Assembly (NCBI RefSeq): GCF_011378905.1
Contig: NZ_WTPY01000006.1
Location: forward strand, 115,682-179,681
Direction: 5' to 3'
DNA: 64,000 nt
Origin: Paraglaciecola sp. 20A4
GTDB lineage: Bacteria > Pseudomonadota > Gammaproteobacteria > Enterobacterales > Alteromonadaceae
In this document: positions 57,752 to 64,000 of the stretch, in pieces
How the letters are laid out: each line of letters starts with the position of its first letter
How positions within the stretch are numbered: the stretch's first letter is position 1
The notes under the pieces: generated by a model
Seen by the model: the letters and a program-made list of their open reading frames with translations, nothing else
What the model was told of the DNA's origin: nothing
The model's database searches: none
Program-made: the position numbers and the translations under genes

Positions 57752-57792
57752 ATTTATTTAATAGGTTGCTAGTAGCAACCTATTAAATAAAT
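57752..57792. repeat. perfect 20-bp palindrome with 1-nt centre
   Basis: ATTTATTTAATAGGTTGCTA (57752-57771) is followed by one G and its exact reverse complement (57773-57792). It lies between the convergent small gene and the CMD gene. It has A/T-rich feet and a GC-rich core, so it may be a bidirectional terminator or a cruciform protein site. Confidence 0.75.
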
Positions 57793-57816
57793 GGCGAACC
57801 GTCTATACGGACCCAA

Positions 57817-58179
57817 TTACAGTGGTAAATCTTCATTCAACTCGAATTGGTCCAACGCTTCCAATGCTTCACAACCGTAAACCATTGAAGGCCCACCCCC
57901 CATCAAGATTGCTACGCCTATCGTTTCAACTATTTCTTGTCTATTCGCACCTGCCTTTAAGGCATCGTGCACGTGAAATGCAATACAGCCGTTGCAACGC
58001 ACCGATATAGCGATACTTAAGCAAATTAATTCTTTTGTTTTACCGTCCAAGGCGCCTTTACTTACTGCATTAACGTGTAACTCACCAAAGCCAGCCATTG
58101 TTTCTGGGATTTCAGCAATTAATTTTGCACTGAGTTCCTGCAATTTTTGATAAGTATTTATGTGATCAGTTGGTTGCAT
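57817..58179 (-). CDS. carboxymuconolactone decarboxylase/AhpD-like protein
   Basis: The 120-residue all-helical protein has VSKGALDGKTKELICLSIAISVRCNGCIAFHV shown here as SIAISVRCNGCIAFHVHDAL, where the C-x-x-C pair and nearby His/Glu form the AhpD-type redox site. The rest, GANRQEIVETIGVAILMGGGPSMVY, is typical of CMD family oxidoreductases. It probably handles peroxide or disulfide relay rather than decarboxylation. A perfect FNR-type box lies 221 bp upstream. Confidence 0.9.
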   Translation of the reverse strand: MQPTDHINTYQKLQELSAKLIAEIPETMAGFGELHVNAVSKGALDGKTKELICLSIAISVRCNGCIAFHVHDALKAGANRQEIVETIGVAILMGGGPSMVYGCEALEALDQFELNEDLPL

Positions 58180-58499
58180 TGCGGTTTCCCTTTAGATTTG
58201 ATTTAGCACAATTTTATATAGCTACTTAGACCGCTAATCTTCTTGCTACTTGCCAGAAGAAGGCATGAATTCACACTTAGCCTTAAGCCTACATTTTCAA
58301 TCATATTCGGCATAGATAACTGTCATATTTCATGGTCAGTGTGATCACCGACGCTGCGTAAGAGCGAAACTAAGTATCGCGTATTTCGTTTTTTATCCAT
58401 TGATGGGGATCAACAAAGTAGGAATATTACGGTAAATGCTAAGAGTAGTATGGTAGGGGGCAATGAGCACGCAGCACCTCCAATTAACGCGACGGAAGT
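58180..58499. other. 320-bp region between CMD gene and atpG
   Basis: It holds the CMD promoter side with a perfect FNR-type box (58400-58413), and the end hairpin of the atp operon at 58482-58518. Otherwise unremarkable. Confidence 0.5.
58400..58413. promoter_or_regulatory. perfect FNR consensus box upstream of CMD gene
   Basis: TTGAT-GGGG-ATCAA matches FNR exactly. It is 221 bp before the CMD start, rather far, so the effect on CMD is uncertain. Confidence 0.55.
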
Positions 58500-58518
58500 T
58501 TATTCCGTTGCGTTAATT
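58482..58518 (-). repeat. hairpin spanning the end of atpG
   Basis: AATTAACGCGACGGAA (58482-58497) and TTCCGTTGCGTTAATT (58503-58518) pair with one G-T, leaving a 5-nt loop that holds most of the atpG stop codon. It marks the operon end, though no T-run follows on the minus strand. Confidence 0.6.
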
Positions 58519-59402
58519 AGGGCTTCGAACCCCCCCACCAAATCTGATAATTCTTCGTCTATCGCACCTTGCCGCTGGCGGTGATACTGGCGGAATAATA
58601 GACTTTGAATTTCTTCAATATTTTTTTCTGCGCGTTGCATGGCGATCAACCGACTCGCGTTTTCGCTGGCCAACGATTCAATGCTGGCCCGGTACAATGT
58701 GGTAAAGAGGTACTCGCCAATTAAGGCACTAAAGGTAATTTCTGTGTTGGCTAATAATTGTGGTCGACAGGATGTAGGCCAAGTCTCAGCTAAAATTGTC
58801 TGCTGCCATAGGTTATCTAAAGGTAAAATACGATGGCATGTGGGCTCGTACTGTGCATTCTCAAGCGTACGATTGAAAAACAGATACACCTCTTGAAGTT
58901 GGCTAGTTTGCTGGTGCAAGTGGATTTCTTGCAATATGTCGGTGACCAATGTGGTCACTGAGTCGATTGAGTTAGGTAGCGTAAACGGTCGTTGCAGCGG
59001 ATATTTGAGATCCTCAAGATGGGCTTGTATACGCTCACCGACGGTCCAGATAAGTTTATCGCCAGCCATGTTATTGATGTTAGTTACCATAAAAGATACT
59101 AAAGTGTCATTGAATTGCCCTACCAATCCTTGATCAGAGCCTATAACAATAATACCTGCCTTATGTTTTTTAGCAGCGGTTGAGGAATGTTTGAAATGCG
59201 CAGAAGCCACTTGACTACCAACATTAAGAAAGTACGCCATTAACCCCAATTGTACAGTGTGATAGTAATCATCAAGAGCATGCACGGCGTTTTCATATTG
59301 ATTGATATTCGCCGCGGCCATAGCTTTCATCGTACGCACAACTGCTTTTAAATCACCGGCACTATTGATTTTGTGTTGTAAACCGCTACTCGATTCACTC
59401 AT
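58500..59402 (-). CDS. atpG: N-type ATPase gamma subunit
   Basis: The 300-residue protein has the gamma-subunit ends: LQHKINSAGDLKAVVRTMKAMAA at the N-terminus and NASRLIAMQRAEKNIEEIQSLLFRQYHRQRQGAIDEELSDLV at the C-terminus, here cited as RLIAMQRAEKNIEEI and RQGAIDEELSDL. It forms the central rotor stalk. It is the last gene of the atp operon, 1 bp after atpA. The middle is divergent from housekeeping AtpG, as usual for N-ATPases. Confidence 0.92.
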   Translation of the reverse strand: MSESSSGLQHKINSAGDLKAVVRTMKAMAAANINQYENAVHALDDYYHTVQLGLMAYFLNVGSQVASAHFKHSSTAAKKHKAGIIVIGSDQGLVGQFNDTLVSFMVTNINNMAGDKLIWTVGERIQAHLEDLKYPLQRPFTLPNSIDSVTTLVTDILQEIHLHQQTSQLQEVYLFFNRTLENAQYEPTCHRILPLDNLWQQTILAETWPTSCRPQLLANTEITFSALIGEYLFTTLYRASIESLASENASRLIAMQRAEKNIEEIQSLLFRQYHRQRQGAIDEELSDLVGGFEALINATE

Positions 59403-59403
59403 G

Positions 59404-60981
59404 TCAACTCGGGCTTATTGGTTGCGTGATATGAGTGAGTTGAGTATCCGCAGGCATAAAAGTCTGTAACACGGTTGTTAACATATTGAGCACTTGTTGT
59501 TTATCGTCGTCGGTTAAACTGTCAGCTTGTTCTAAGCGTGTGATTATAGGCTGTGGTAGTGAGTCTAAGCCTGCAACCATTGCTATTTGGGCTTCGTTGA
59601 GAGAGGACAGTGAAATTGAATCTAAAAGACCATTGGTTAACGCGAGTAATATGACAATTTGCGCGCCGACCGCTAACGGCCGCGATTCAGCCTGTTTAAG
59701 GCAAGCTCGAATACGCTGACCATGTTCTATGGTATGTAAACTATTAGCGTCTAAACGGGCGCCAAAGCGGGCGAAGGTTTCCAGTTCTTCAAATTGTGCA
59801 TAGGCCAACTTTAATGCTCCCGACACTTTTCTAAACCCTACGCGCTGCGCTTTACCGCCCACCCGAGAAACAGATTTTCCTACATCAACGGCTGGTAACA
59901 CCCCAAGGGAAAACAAGGTAGGCGACAGGTAAATTTGACCGTCGGTTATTGATATAAGGTTGGTCGGAATATAGGCCGACATATTCTGCTCTTCTGTTTC
60001 AATAATAGGCAAGGCGGTGAGCGAACCGCCTCCATTTTCGTTATTTAGGTGGGTAGAGCGCTCAAGTAATCGTGAGTGAAGATAAAATATATCTCCAGGA
60101 AATGCTTCGCGCCCTGGTGGTCTGCGTAGCAGTAATGATAACTCGCGGTATGAGCGTGCGTGCTGCGTTAGATCGTCATAGACAATAAGTACATCCTTAC
60201 CCTGACCCATAAAGAATTCACCAATAGTGGTCGCGGCATAAGGAGCAATATAATCAAGCCCAGGAGGATCGTTCCCTTCAGTTACCATTACGACAGTATA
60301 ATCAAAGGCATTATGCTGTTTTAAGGTCGCCAATATTTTTGCAACAGAAGCCGCTTTTTGGCCTATTGCGCAATAAACACATATCACGTCTTTGCCTTTT
60401 TGATTGATAATCGTATCAATGGCGATAGATGTTTTACCGGTTTGTCGGTCACCCATTATTAGTTCACGTTGGCCACGACCAATGGGCAATAGGGCATCTA
60501 AAACCTTGAGACCGGTTTGTAGAGGCTCGGTCACGGGTAAGCGAGCCATAATCGCTGGAGCAGGGCGCTCTATTGGCATACGCAGAGTACTGGATAATTG
60601 GCCTTTATCGTCGAGTGCGCGTCCAAGGGGGTCAATAACCCGTCCGATTAACTCATTACCTACTGCCACATCCATTACTCGGCCTGTGCGTTGAACTTCA
60701 TCTCCCGCATTTAGCTGACTATAGTCACCGAGTAAAATGACGCCAATTTCATGTTCATCAATGTTAAAGGCGATTCCGTGAATGTTATCAGAGAAGAGTA
60801 GTAATTCTTCAAATCCCACACCAGGCAAGCCGTCAACAATAGCCACACCAGCCGAAACGCTTTTAACTGTCCCTATTTCTTGTAAAACAAAGCTTGGCTG
60901 AGTCGTCTGGCGACTATGCTTAAATTGCTCAAATAGCTGCTGATAGCTATGTTTTAATTCGGTTTCAAAGCTGAGTTTCAT
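59404..60981 (-). CDS. atpA: N-type ATPase alpha subunit
   Basis: The 525-residue protein has the alpha-subunit Walker A GDRQTGKT, LPIGRGQRELIMGDRQTGKTSIAIDT cited in part, ERSTHLN and PAVDVGKSVSRVGGKAQ, and ends in the usual helical domain. Alpha is non-catalytic and alternates with beta in the head. The sequence is divergent from the standard F-type alpha, consistent with the N-type operon. Confidence 0.95.
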   Translation of the reverse strand: MKLSFETELKHSYQQLFEQFKHSRQTTQPSFVLQEIGTVKSVSAGVAIVDGLPGVGFEELLLFSDNIHGIAFNIDEHEIGVILLGDYSQLNAGDEVQRTGRVMDVAVGNELIGRVIDPLGRALDDKGQLSSTLRMPIERPAPAIMARLPVTEPLQTGLKVLDALLPIGRGQRELIMGDRQTGKTSIAIDTIINQKGKDVICVYCAIGQKAASVAKILATLKQHNAFDYTVVMVTEGNDPPGLDYIAPYAATTIGEFFMGQGKDVLIVYDDLTQHARSYRELSLLLRRPPGREAFPGDIFYLHSRLLERSTHLNNENGGGSLTALPIIETEEQNMSAYIPTNLISITDGQIYLSPTLFSLGVLPAVDVGKSVSRVGGKAQRVGFRKVSGALKLAYAQFEELETFARFGARLDANSLHTIEHGQRIRACLKQAESRPLAVGAQIVILLALTNGLLDSISLSSLNEAQIAMVAGLDSLPQPIITRLEQADSLTDDDKQQVLNMLTTVLQTFMPADTQLTHITQPISPS

Positions 60982-61010
60982 GCTATTTTCTTATTCCTGA
61001 TGTTCGTTAT

Positions 61011-61832
61011 TTATACACCTTGGTTTATTGGCACGGCGTGTTTATCCGTATCGTTGTTCGAGGGCGATAAATCGAGAACTGATTCTATCTGCTGCTGTAA
61101 TTCAGTTAAATAATCATGTGCGCTCCAGGATATTTTCCAACCGTTGAGCGTAAGCTCAACGCCACTAATAAGATGAGGTACCAAACTTTGCGTAAGCTCT
61201 ATTTTTAGTGTTTTGTCTGCTACAAAATTGTTTTGCAGGCACTCTTGTAGCAGTGATAACTGAGCGTTGTTGAGGGAAAATACACTGCGCACTAGAACGC
61301 GATTACCACTGCCAGCTAGCGCATTCTTGAGTTCTGAAATTTGACGTTCTTGTAACGTATTTAAACGTTGAATAAGCTTTTCAAACAGCATGTTTTCTAG
61401 TTCTTTGTCTGCTAAATCACCGAGTACCTTGCGGCATAAGGCATAGACTTCGCGCATGCTTTCTTGCAGCACACCTTGCTTTGACTGTGAGATTTCTTGC
61501 TGCAGGGCAGTTAAGCGTTTTTTCAATAAATCATCAGCACTTAGACGAGCCTCATCGATTATATTTTTTGCGCTAATTTCGGCTTCTTGCTTAGCACTGT
61601 CAACGATTTGTGTTCCTTGTTGTTCAATCAATTTAAGTTTTTGCTCATATTGATTTTGTAATCCCAAAGCTTGCTTTTCCTTGCTTTCGGCGTCTGCGAG
61701 AATGCCCGCTATTTTGCTCTCTCTGGCATCTAACCCATCAATGATAGGGCGATATAAGAACCGTTTAAGCAGCCACAACAGGATCAGAAAATTAATCCCT
61801 TGTGCTACGACTGTAAACCAATCTATCGGCAT
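61011..61832 (-). CDS. atpF: N-type ATPase b subunit with delta-like C-terminus
   Basis: The 273-residue protein has one membrane helix near residues 5-25 (FTVVAQGINFLILLWLLKRFLY) cited as FLILLWLLKRFLYRPI, then a long coiled coil (residues about 35-155) and a C-terminal portion resembling the delta subunit. Housekeeping b is about 156 aa; N-ATPases lack atpH and fuse the delta role to b. It forms the stator. Confidence 0.9.
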   Translation of the reverse strand: MPIDWFTVVAQGINFLILLWLLKRFLYRPIIDGLDARESKIAGILADAESKEKQALGLQNQYEQKLKLIEQQGTQIVDSAKQEAEISAKNIIDEARLSADDLLKKRLTALQQEISQSKQGVLQESMREVYALCRKVLGDLADKELENMLFEKLIQRLNTLQERQISELKNALAGSGNRVLVRSVFSLNNAQLSLLQECLQNNFVADKTLKIELTQSLVPHLISGVELTLNGWKISWSAHDYLTELQQQIESVLDLSPSNNDTDKHAVPINQGV

Positions 61833-61835
61833 GAA

Positions 61836-62114
61836 CTAGCCTCCATTTTGTGCAATAAAGTAGTTCCAAAATGGATTACTAAACAACACGATCATAGAAA
61901 CAACAAAACAATAAATTGCCGTAGATTCAATCATCGCTAACCCCACAAATAAGGTGCGAGTGATGGTCGAAGATGCATCAGGCTGTTGTGCCAAAGCATT
62001 TAGCGCGCTGGCTACGGCTGACCCTTCAGCCAGTGATGGCCCTAGTACACCTATGCTGATCGTCAGGCCAGCGGTGATGATTGAGCACATTGCTATCAAA
62101 GTTAGGCTATCCAT
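61836..62114 (-). CDS. atpE: N-type ATPase c subunit with two-carboxylate ion site
   Basis: The 92-residue protein has two membrane helices. The ion-binding residues are E30 in helix 1 (GPSLAEGSAV) and E63-S64-T65 with Y68 in helix 2 (AMIESTAIY), a sodium-type ligand set, with Glu where the sodium F-ATPase of Ilyobacter has Gln. This two-carboxylate pattern is common in N-ATPases. Ion specificity is debated: the family was proposed to move sodium, but the Burkholderia N-ATPase ring was reported proton-specific. Confidence 0.93.
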   Translation of the reverse strand: MDSLTLIAMCSIITAGLTISIGVLGPSLAEGSAVASALNALAQQPDASSTITRTLFVGLAMIESTAIYCFVVSMIVLFSNPFWNYFIAQNGG

Positions 62115-62833
62115 TATTTTTCCTTTGGAGTCATAGGTTTAGGCGGATGTAGTGTAAGAGATTGATGTTTGTTTATCACACTGGCTGCCGCAATATACAC
62201 AGAGGCCAATACGAAAAATATATATGCCTGTACCATGCCAGTTAGGAGGCCGAGAATAGACATGATGACTGGAAATATCAGTGGGGAAATGACCAGTAAA
62301 ATCGCAAGTATCATGGCTCCACTCATCATATTACCGAATAAGCGCACGGCGAGGGCTAACGTACGGGACAACTCACCGATAATATTAAAGGGCAACATAA
62401 ATAACGTCGGTTGGGTGTATGACAATAAGTATTCTTTAAGACCTTTGTTTTTGATTCCGTAAAAGGGCACCGAAATAAACACACAGAAAGCTAAGGCCAC
62501 AGTGGTGGATAAAGAGCCGGTTGGAGGCTCAAAACGAGGAATAATTGTCAGTAAGTTGGTCATCGCGATAAATAGAAATAAGGTGCCAAGAAATCCCATG
62601 TATTGCTTAGGCTTGGCTAAACCCGCCTCCGCAATTTGCTGCATGATGGTGATGACGATAATTTCTAGCCCATTCTGCCAACGAGAACGGTGTAATTTAG
62701 TATTTAATTTACGGGTAATTAAGTGTGCACTAATGACTAAAACAAGCATAACTGCCCACGTAAAAACCAGTGTGGCGTTGAGTTTTATAAAACCATACTG
62801 CCAATAAATTATCTCATCAGGACTAAGGTGCAT
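62114..62833 (-). CDS. atpB: N-type ATPase a subunit
   Basis: The 239-residue membrane protein has five to six helices. The essential arginine lies in LALAVRLFGNMMSGAMIL. The stop overlaps the start of atpE as TAATG, and its start overlaps atpR by 11 bp, so translation is coupled. It forms the ion half-channels against the c ring. Confidence 0.93.
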   Translation of the reverse strand: MHLSPDEIIYWQYGFIKLNATLVFTWAVMLVLVISAHLITRKLNTKLHRSRWQNGLEIIVITIMQQIAEAGLAKPKQYMGFLGTLFLFIAMTNLLTIIPRFEPPTGSLSTTVALAFCVFISVPFYGIKNKGLKEYLLSYTQPTLFMLPFNIIGELSRTLALAVRLFGNMMSGAMILAILLVISPLIFPVIMSILGLLTGMVQAYIFFVLASVYIAAASVINKHQSLTLHPPKPMTPKEK

Positions 62834-63146
62834 GACGAATAGCCTTTTTTACTAGCTGGTTTTCATTTATTTTAGTGAGGTATTTCGTCATCAATATGCG
62901 ACCTATAACGAATCCAATCAAACTTGCCACAAGGCGCCATATGTCGTTATCGGATACCCAGTAAAATACGCCAACAGCTGTGCCCATACGCGCCAATATA
63001 CCGCCTAAAAACCATACTGCAGGGTGTCCTGACTGTAAGCCTTTATCTACCGTTAACCATAAAGCATAAAAAAAACAACAGCCCAATACTATCCCCACTA
63101 CAAAAGGGATTATTAAAGTCAACATATGAGGTTGAAAATTACTCAT
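62823..63146 (-). CDS. atpR: N-type ATPase accessory membrane protein AtpR
   Basis: The start is taken at the second of two adjacent ATG codons (63144-63149), with AGGAA upstream; a longer frame from 63188 would overlap atpQ by 50 bp. The protein of about 107 residues has three helices: IIPFVVGIVLGCCFFYALWLTV, WFLGGILARMGTAVGVFYWV and LVASLIGFVIGRILM, cited in part. AtpR is found only in N-ATPase operons and has a conserved Arg (LARMG). It may help c-ring assembly. Confidence 0.85.
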   Translation of the reverse strand: MSNFQPHMLTLIIPFVVGIVLGCCFFYALWLTVDKGLQSGHPAVWFLGGILARMGTAVGVFYWVSDNDIWRLVASLIGFVIGRILMTKYLTKINENQLVKKAIRHAP

Positions 63147-63501
63147 CATTATCGTCACTGTTCCTATCGTCGTTATGCATTGCTGCATATTCTTTGCTTA
63201 TCCAGCTCCACGCAGTAAAGCACCCTATGGCCAAACCTGCCAACAACAGTGCTAGTGTCCAAGAGCGCTGTTCAGCGTAATATCTGTCTAGCCAAATACC
63301 GATACCGACACCGATAAGCGTCGGGACGGTAATTGACCAGCCAATGATGCCCATTGTGCCCAGACCAAACCAAACCCCGGCATGTTTGCGTCTTTTGGCT
63401 TGTAACTTCAAAGCGACTTTTGCATCAATTTGCTCAGCTAAAAAAGACGCCTTTCTAGGTTTATGATTGCTGGAGTCAAAGTGGTCTTTCTCCTCATCCA
63501 T
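63139..63501 (-). CDS. atpQ: N-type ATPase accessory protein AtpQ (AtpI-like)
   Basis: The 120-residue protein has a charged N-terminus and two helices: GVWFGLGTMGIIGWSITVPT and GVGIGIWLDRYY..WTLALLLAGLAIGCFTAW. It resembles AtpI/ATPase gene 1, and its position between atpC and atpR is the N-ATPase hallmark. AtpI-type proteins assist c-ring assembly or Mg2+ supply. Confidence 0.88.
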   Translation of the reverse strand: MDEEKDHFDSSNHKPRKASFLAEQIDAKVALKLQAKRRKHAGVWFGLGTMGIIGWSITVPTLIGVGIGIWLDRYYAEQRSWTLALLLAGLAIGCFTAWSWISKEYAAMHNDDRNSDDNDE

Positions 63502-63505
63502 TAGG

Positions 63506-63895
63506 TTATTGTCTCGACAGGGCTGAAAATTGTTTTAAAAACCCCGTCTCTAATTTAGCGAGTACGCTGCGCAGTGCTTGTTGTTCTTGATCTAACGTCA
63601 AAAACTCCTGTTTAACTGCTTGCTGTAAGGCTTCTAGTGAATTGCCACGAATGGCGCGGCGCACAGATATAATGACGTGTTGGGCTGTTTTGACCAGTAT
63701 GCCTTGATCAACAGCAATAAAATGGCTGTCTTGTAAAGAGGTTTGATAAGTTAAAATACCCGGCACAAGAGGTGTAACGCAGTCTAGTCGGTTAGGCAGA
63801 ATACCAAAACTTCCTTGAGGCGTTTCTGCCACAACGCTGGTGACGTTTGTCAGTTGGGCAAAAATCTCATTTGGTAGCAAAATTTTAACGTTCAT
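63506..63895 (-). CDS. atpC: N-type ATPase epsilon subunit
   Basis: The start is the ATG at 63893-63895, with GGAG 6 nt upstream; an in-frame ATG at 63905 is closer to that ribosome site than possible. The 129-residue protein has the epsilon beta-sandwich: NVKILLPNEIFAQLTNVTSVVAETPQGSFGILPNRLDCVTPL, cited as ETPQGSFGILPNRLDCV. The start overlaps atpD by 11 bp. As in other N-operons, epsilon follows beta immediately. Confidence 0.92.
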   Translation of the reverse strand: MNVKILLPNEIFAQLTNVTSVVAETPQGSFGILPNRLDCVTPLVPGILTYQTSLQDSHFIAVDQGILVKTAQHVIISVRRAIRGNSLEALQQAVKQEFLTLDQEQQALRSVLAKLETGFLKQFSALSRQ

Positions 63896-64000
63896 TCTTT
63901 GCTCCATTTATCGGTTCATTTGACCTATCTGTTTGGGTATTAATCGCTTCACTTATTTGACCGATCATATACAAAGCACTCTCTGGATAGTGATCATATT
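63885..64000 (-). CDS. atpD: N-type ATPase beta subunit, C-terminal end only
   Basis: The frame reads YDHYPESALYMIGQISEAI then a short polar tail to the stop at 63885-63887, matching the last part of AtpD (the DxxPExAFYMVG pattern). The rest of the gene lies beyond the window's right edge. It is the first gene of the operon, followed by atpC with an 11-bp overlap. Confidence 0.9.
   Translation of the reverse strand, partial: YDHYPESALYMIGQISEAINTQTDRSNEPINGAKNER

Overview
The window looks like a chromosomal segment of a marine gammaproteobacterium of the Alteromonadales type (Glaciecola/Paraglaciecola/Alteromonas-like). This is inferred from the moderate base composition, the TonB receptors, the Tat-exported sugar enzymes, the many GGDEF/EAL and chemotaxis genes and a decayed MSHA-type pilin. 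No rRNA, tRNA or CRISPR array was found. Both ends cut genes: an acyl-CoA dehydrogenase on the left and atpD on the right.

Region 1 (1-18.2 kb) holds acyl-CoA/CoA-transferase genes, a CpeT-like lipoprotein, a large TonB-dependent receptor, a Tat-exported flavin amine oxidase and an MliC-like lipoprotein. It continues with EthD, a nitronate monooxygenase, a PaaI-type thioesterase, a PACE efflux pump divergent from a LysR regulator, an alpha/beta hydrolase, a ZapE ATPase and a GGDEF-EAL protein. A 226-bp MITE with terminal inverted repeats and a 10-bp target duplication lies at 11.77-11.99 kb.

Region 2 (18.4-25.9 kb) is the most unusual. A second TonB receptor lies beside four exported VOC (glyoxalase-fold) proteins and a Crp/Fnr-family regulator that has the FNR recognition helix but lacks the full set of iron-sulfur cysteines. 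FNR-type boxes (TTGAY-N4-RTCAA) precede TonB receptor 1 (two boxes), TonB receptor 2 and one VOC gene. A second motif, close to ATTTGTCCGTACAAAT, precedes both receptors and the divergent VOC promoter. Together these suggest one regulon for import and periplasmic processing of an unknown ligand.

Region 3 (26.5-43.5 kb) is a carbohydrate island. It has three LacI regulators, a Gfo/Idh dehydrogenase, three xylose-isomerase-like TIM barrels, NHS, SSS and GPH transporters, a GMC oxidoreductase with its Tat-carrying small subunit, a 3-keto-disaccharide hydrolase (DUF1080) and a mutarotase. The gene content fits sugar breakdown through 3-keto intermediates, with LacI-type operators at the promoters.

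Region 4 (43.5-57.7 kb) holds a decayed MSHA-type prepilin, a crotonase, an SDR, a chemotaxis receptor and a membrane GAF-GGDEF-EAL protein. A visibly more GC-rich two-gene unit (ParB-like/double-Usp protein plus PP2C phosphatase), a UvrA2-type ATPase and a small conserved-looking protein follow. Region 5 (57.8-64 kb) has an AhpD-like protein and an N-type (alternative F-type) ATPase operon, atpDCQRBEFAG, read on the minus strand.
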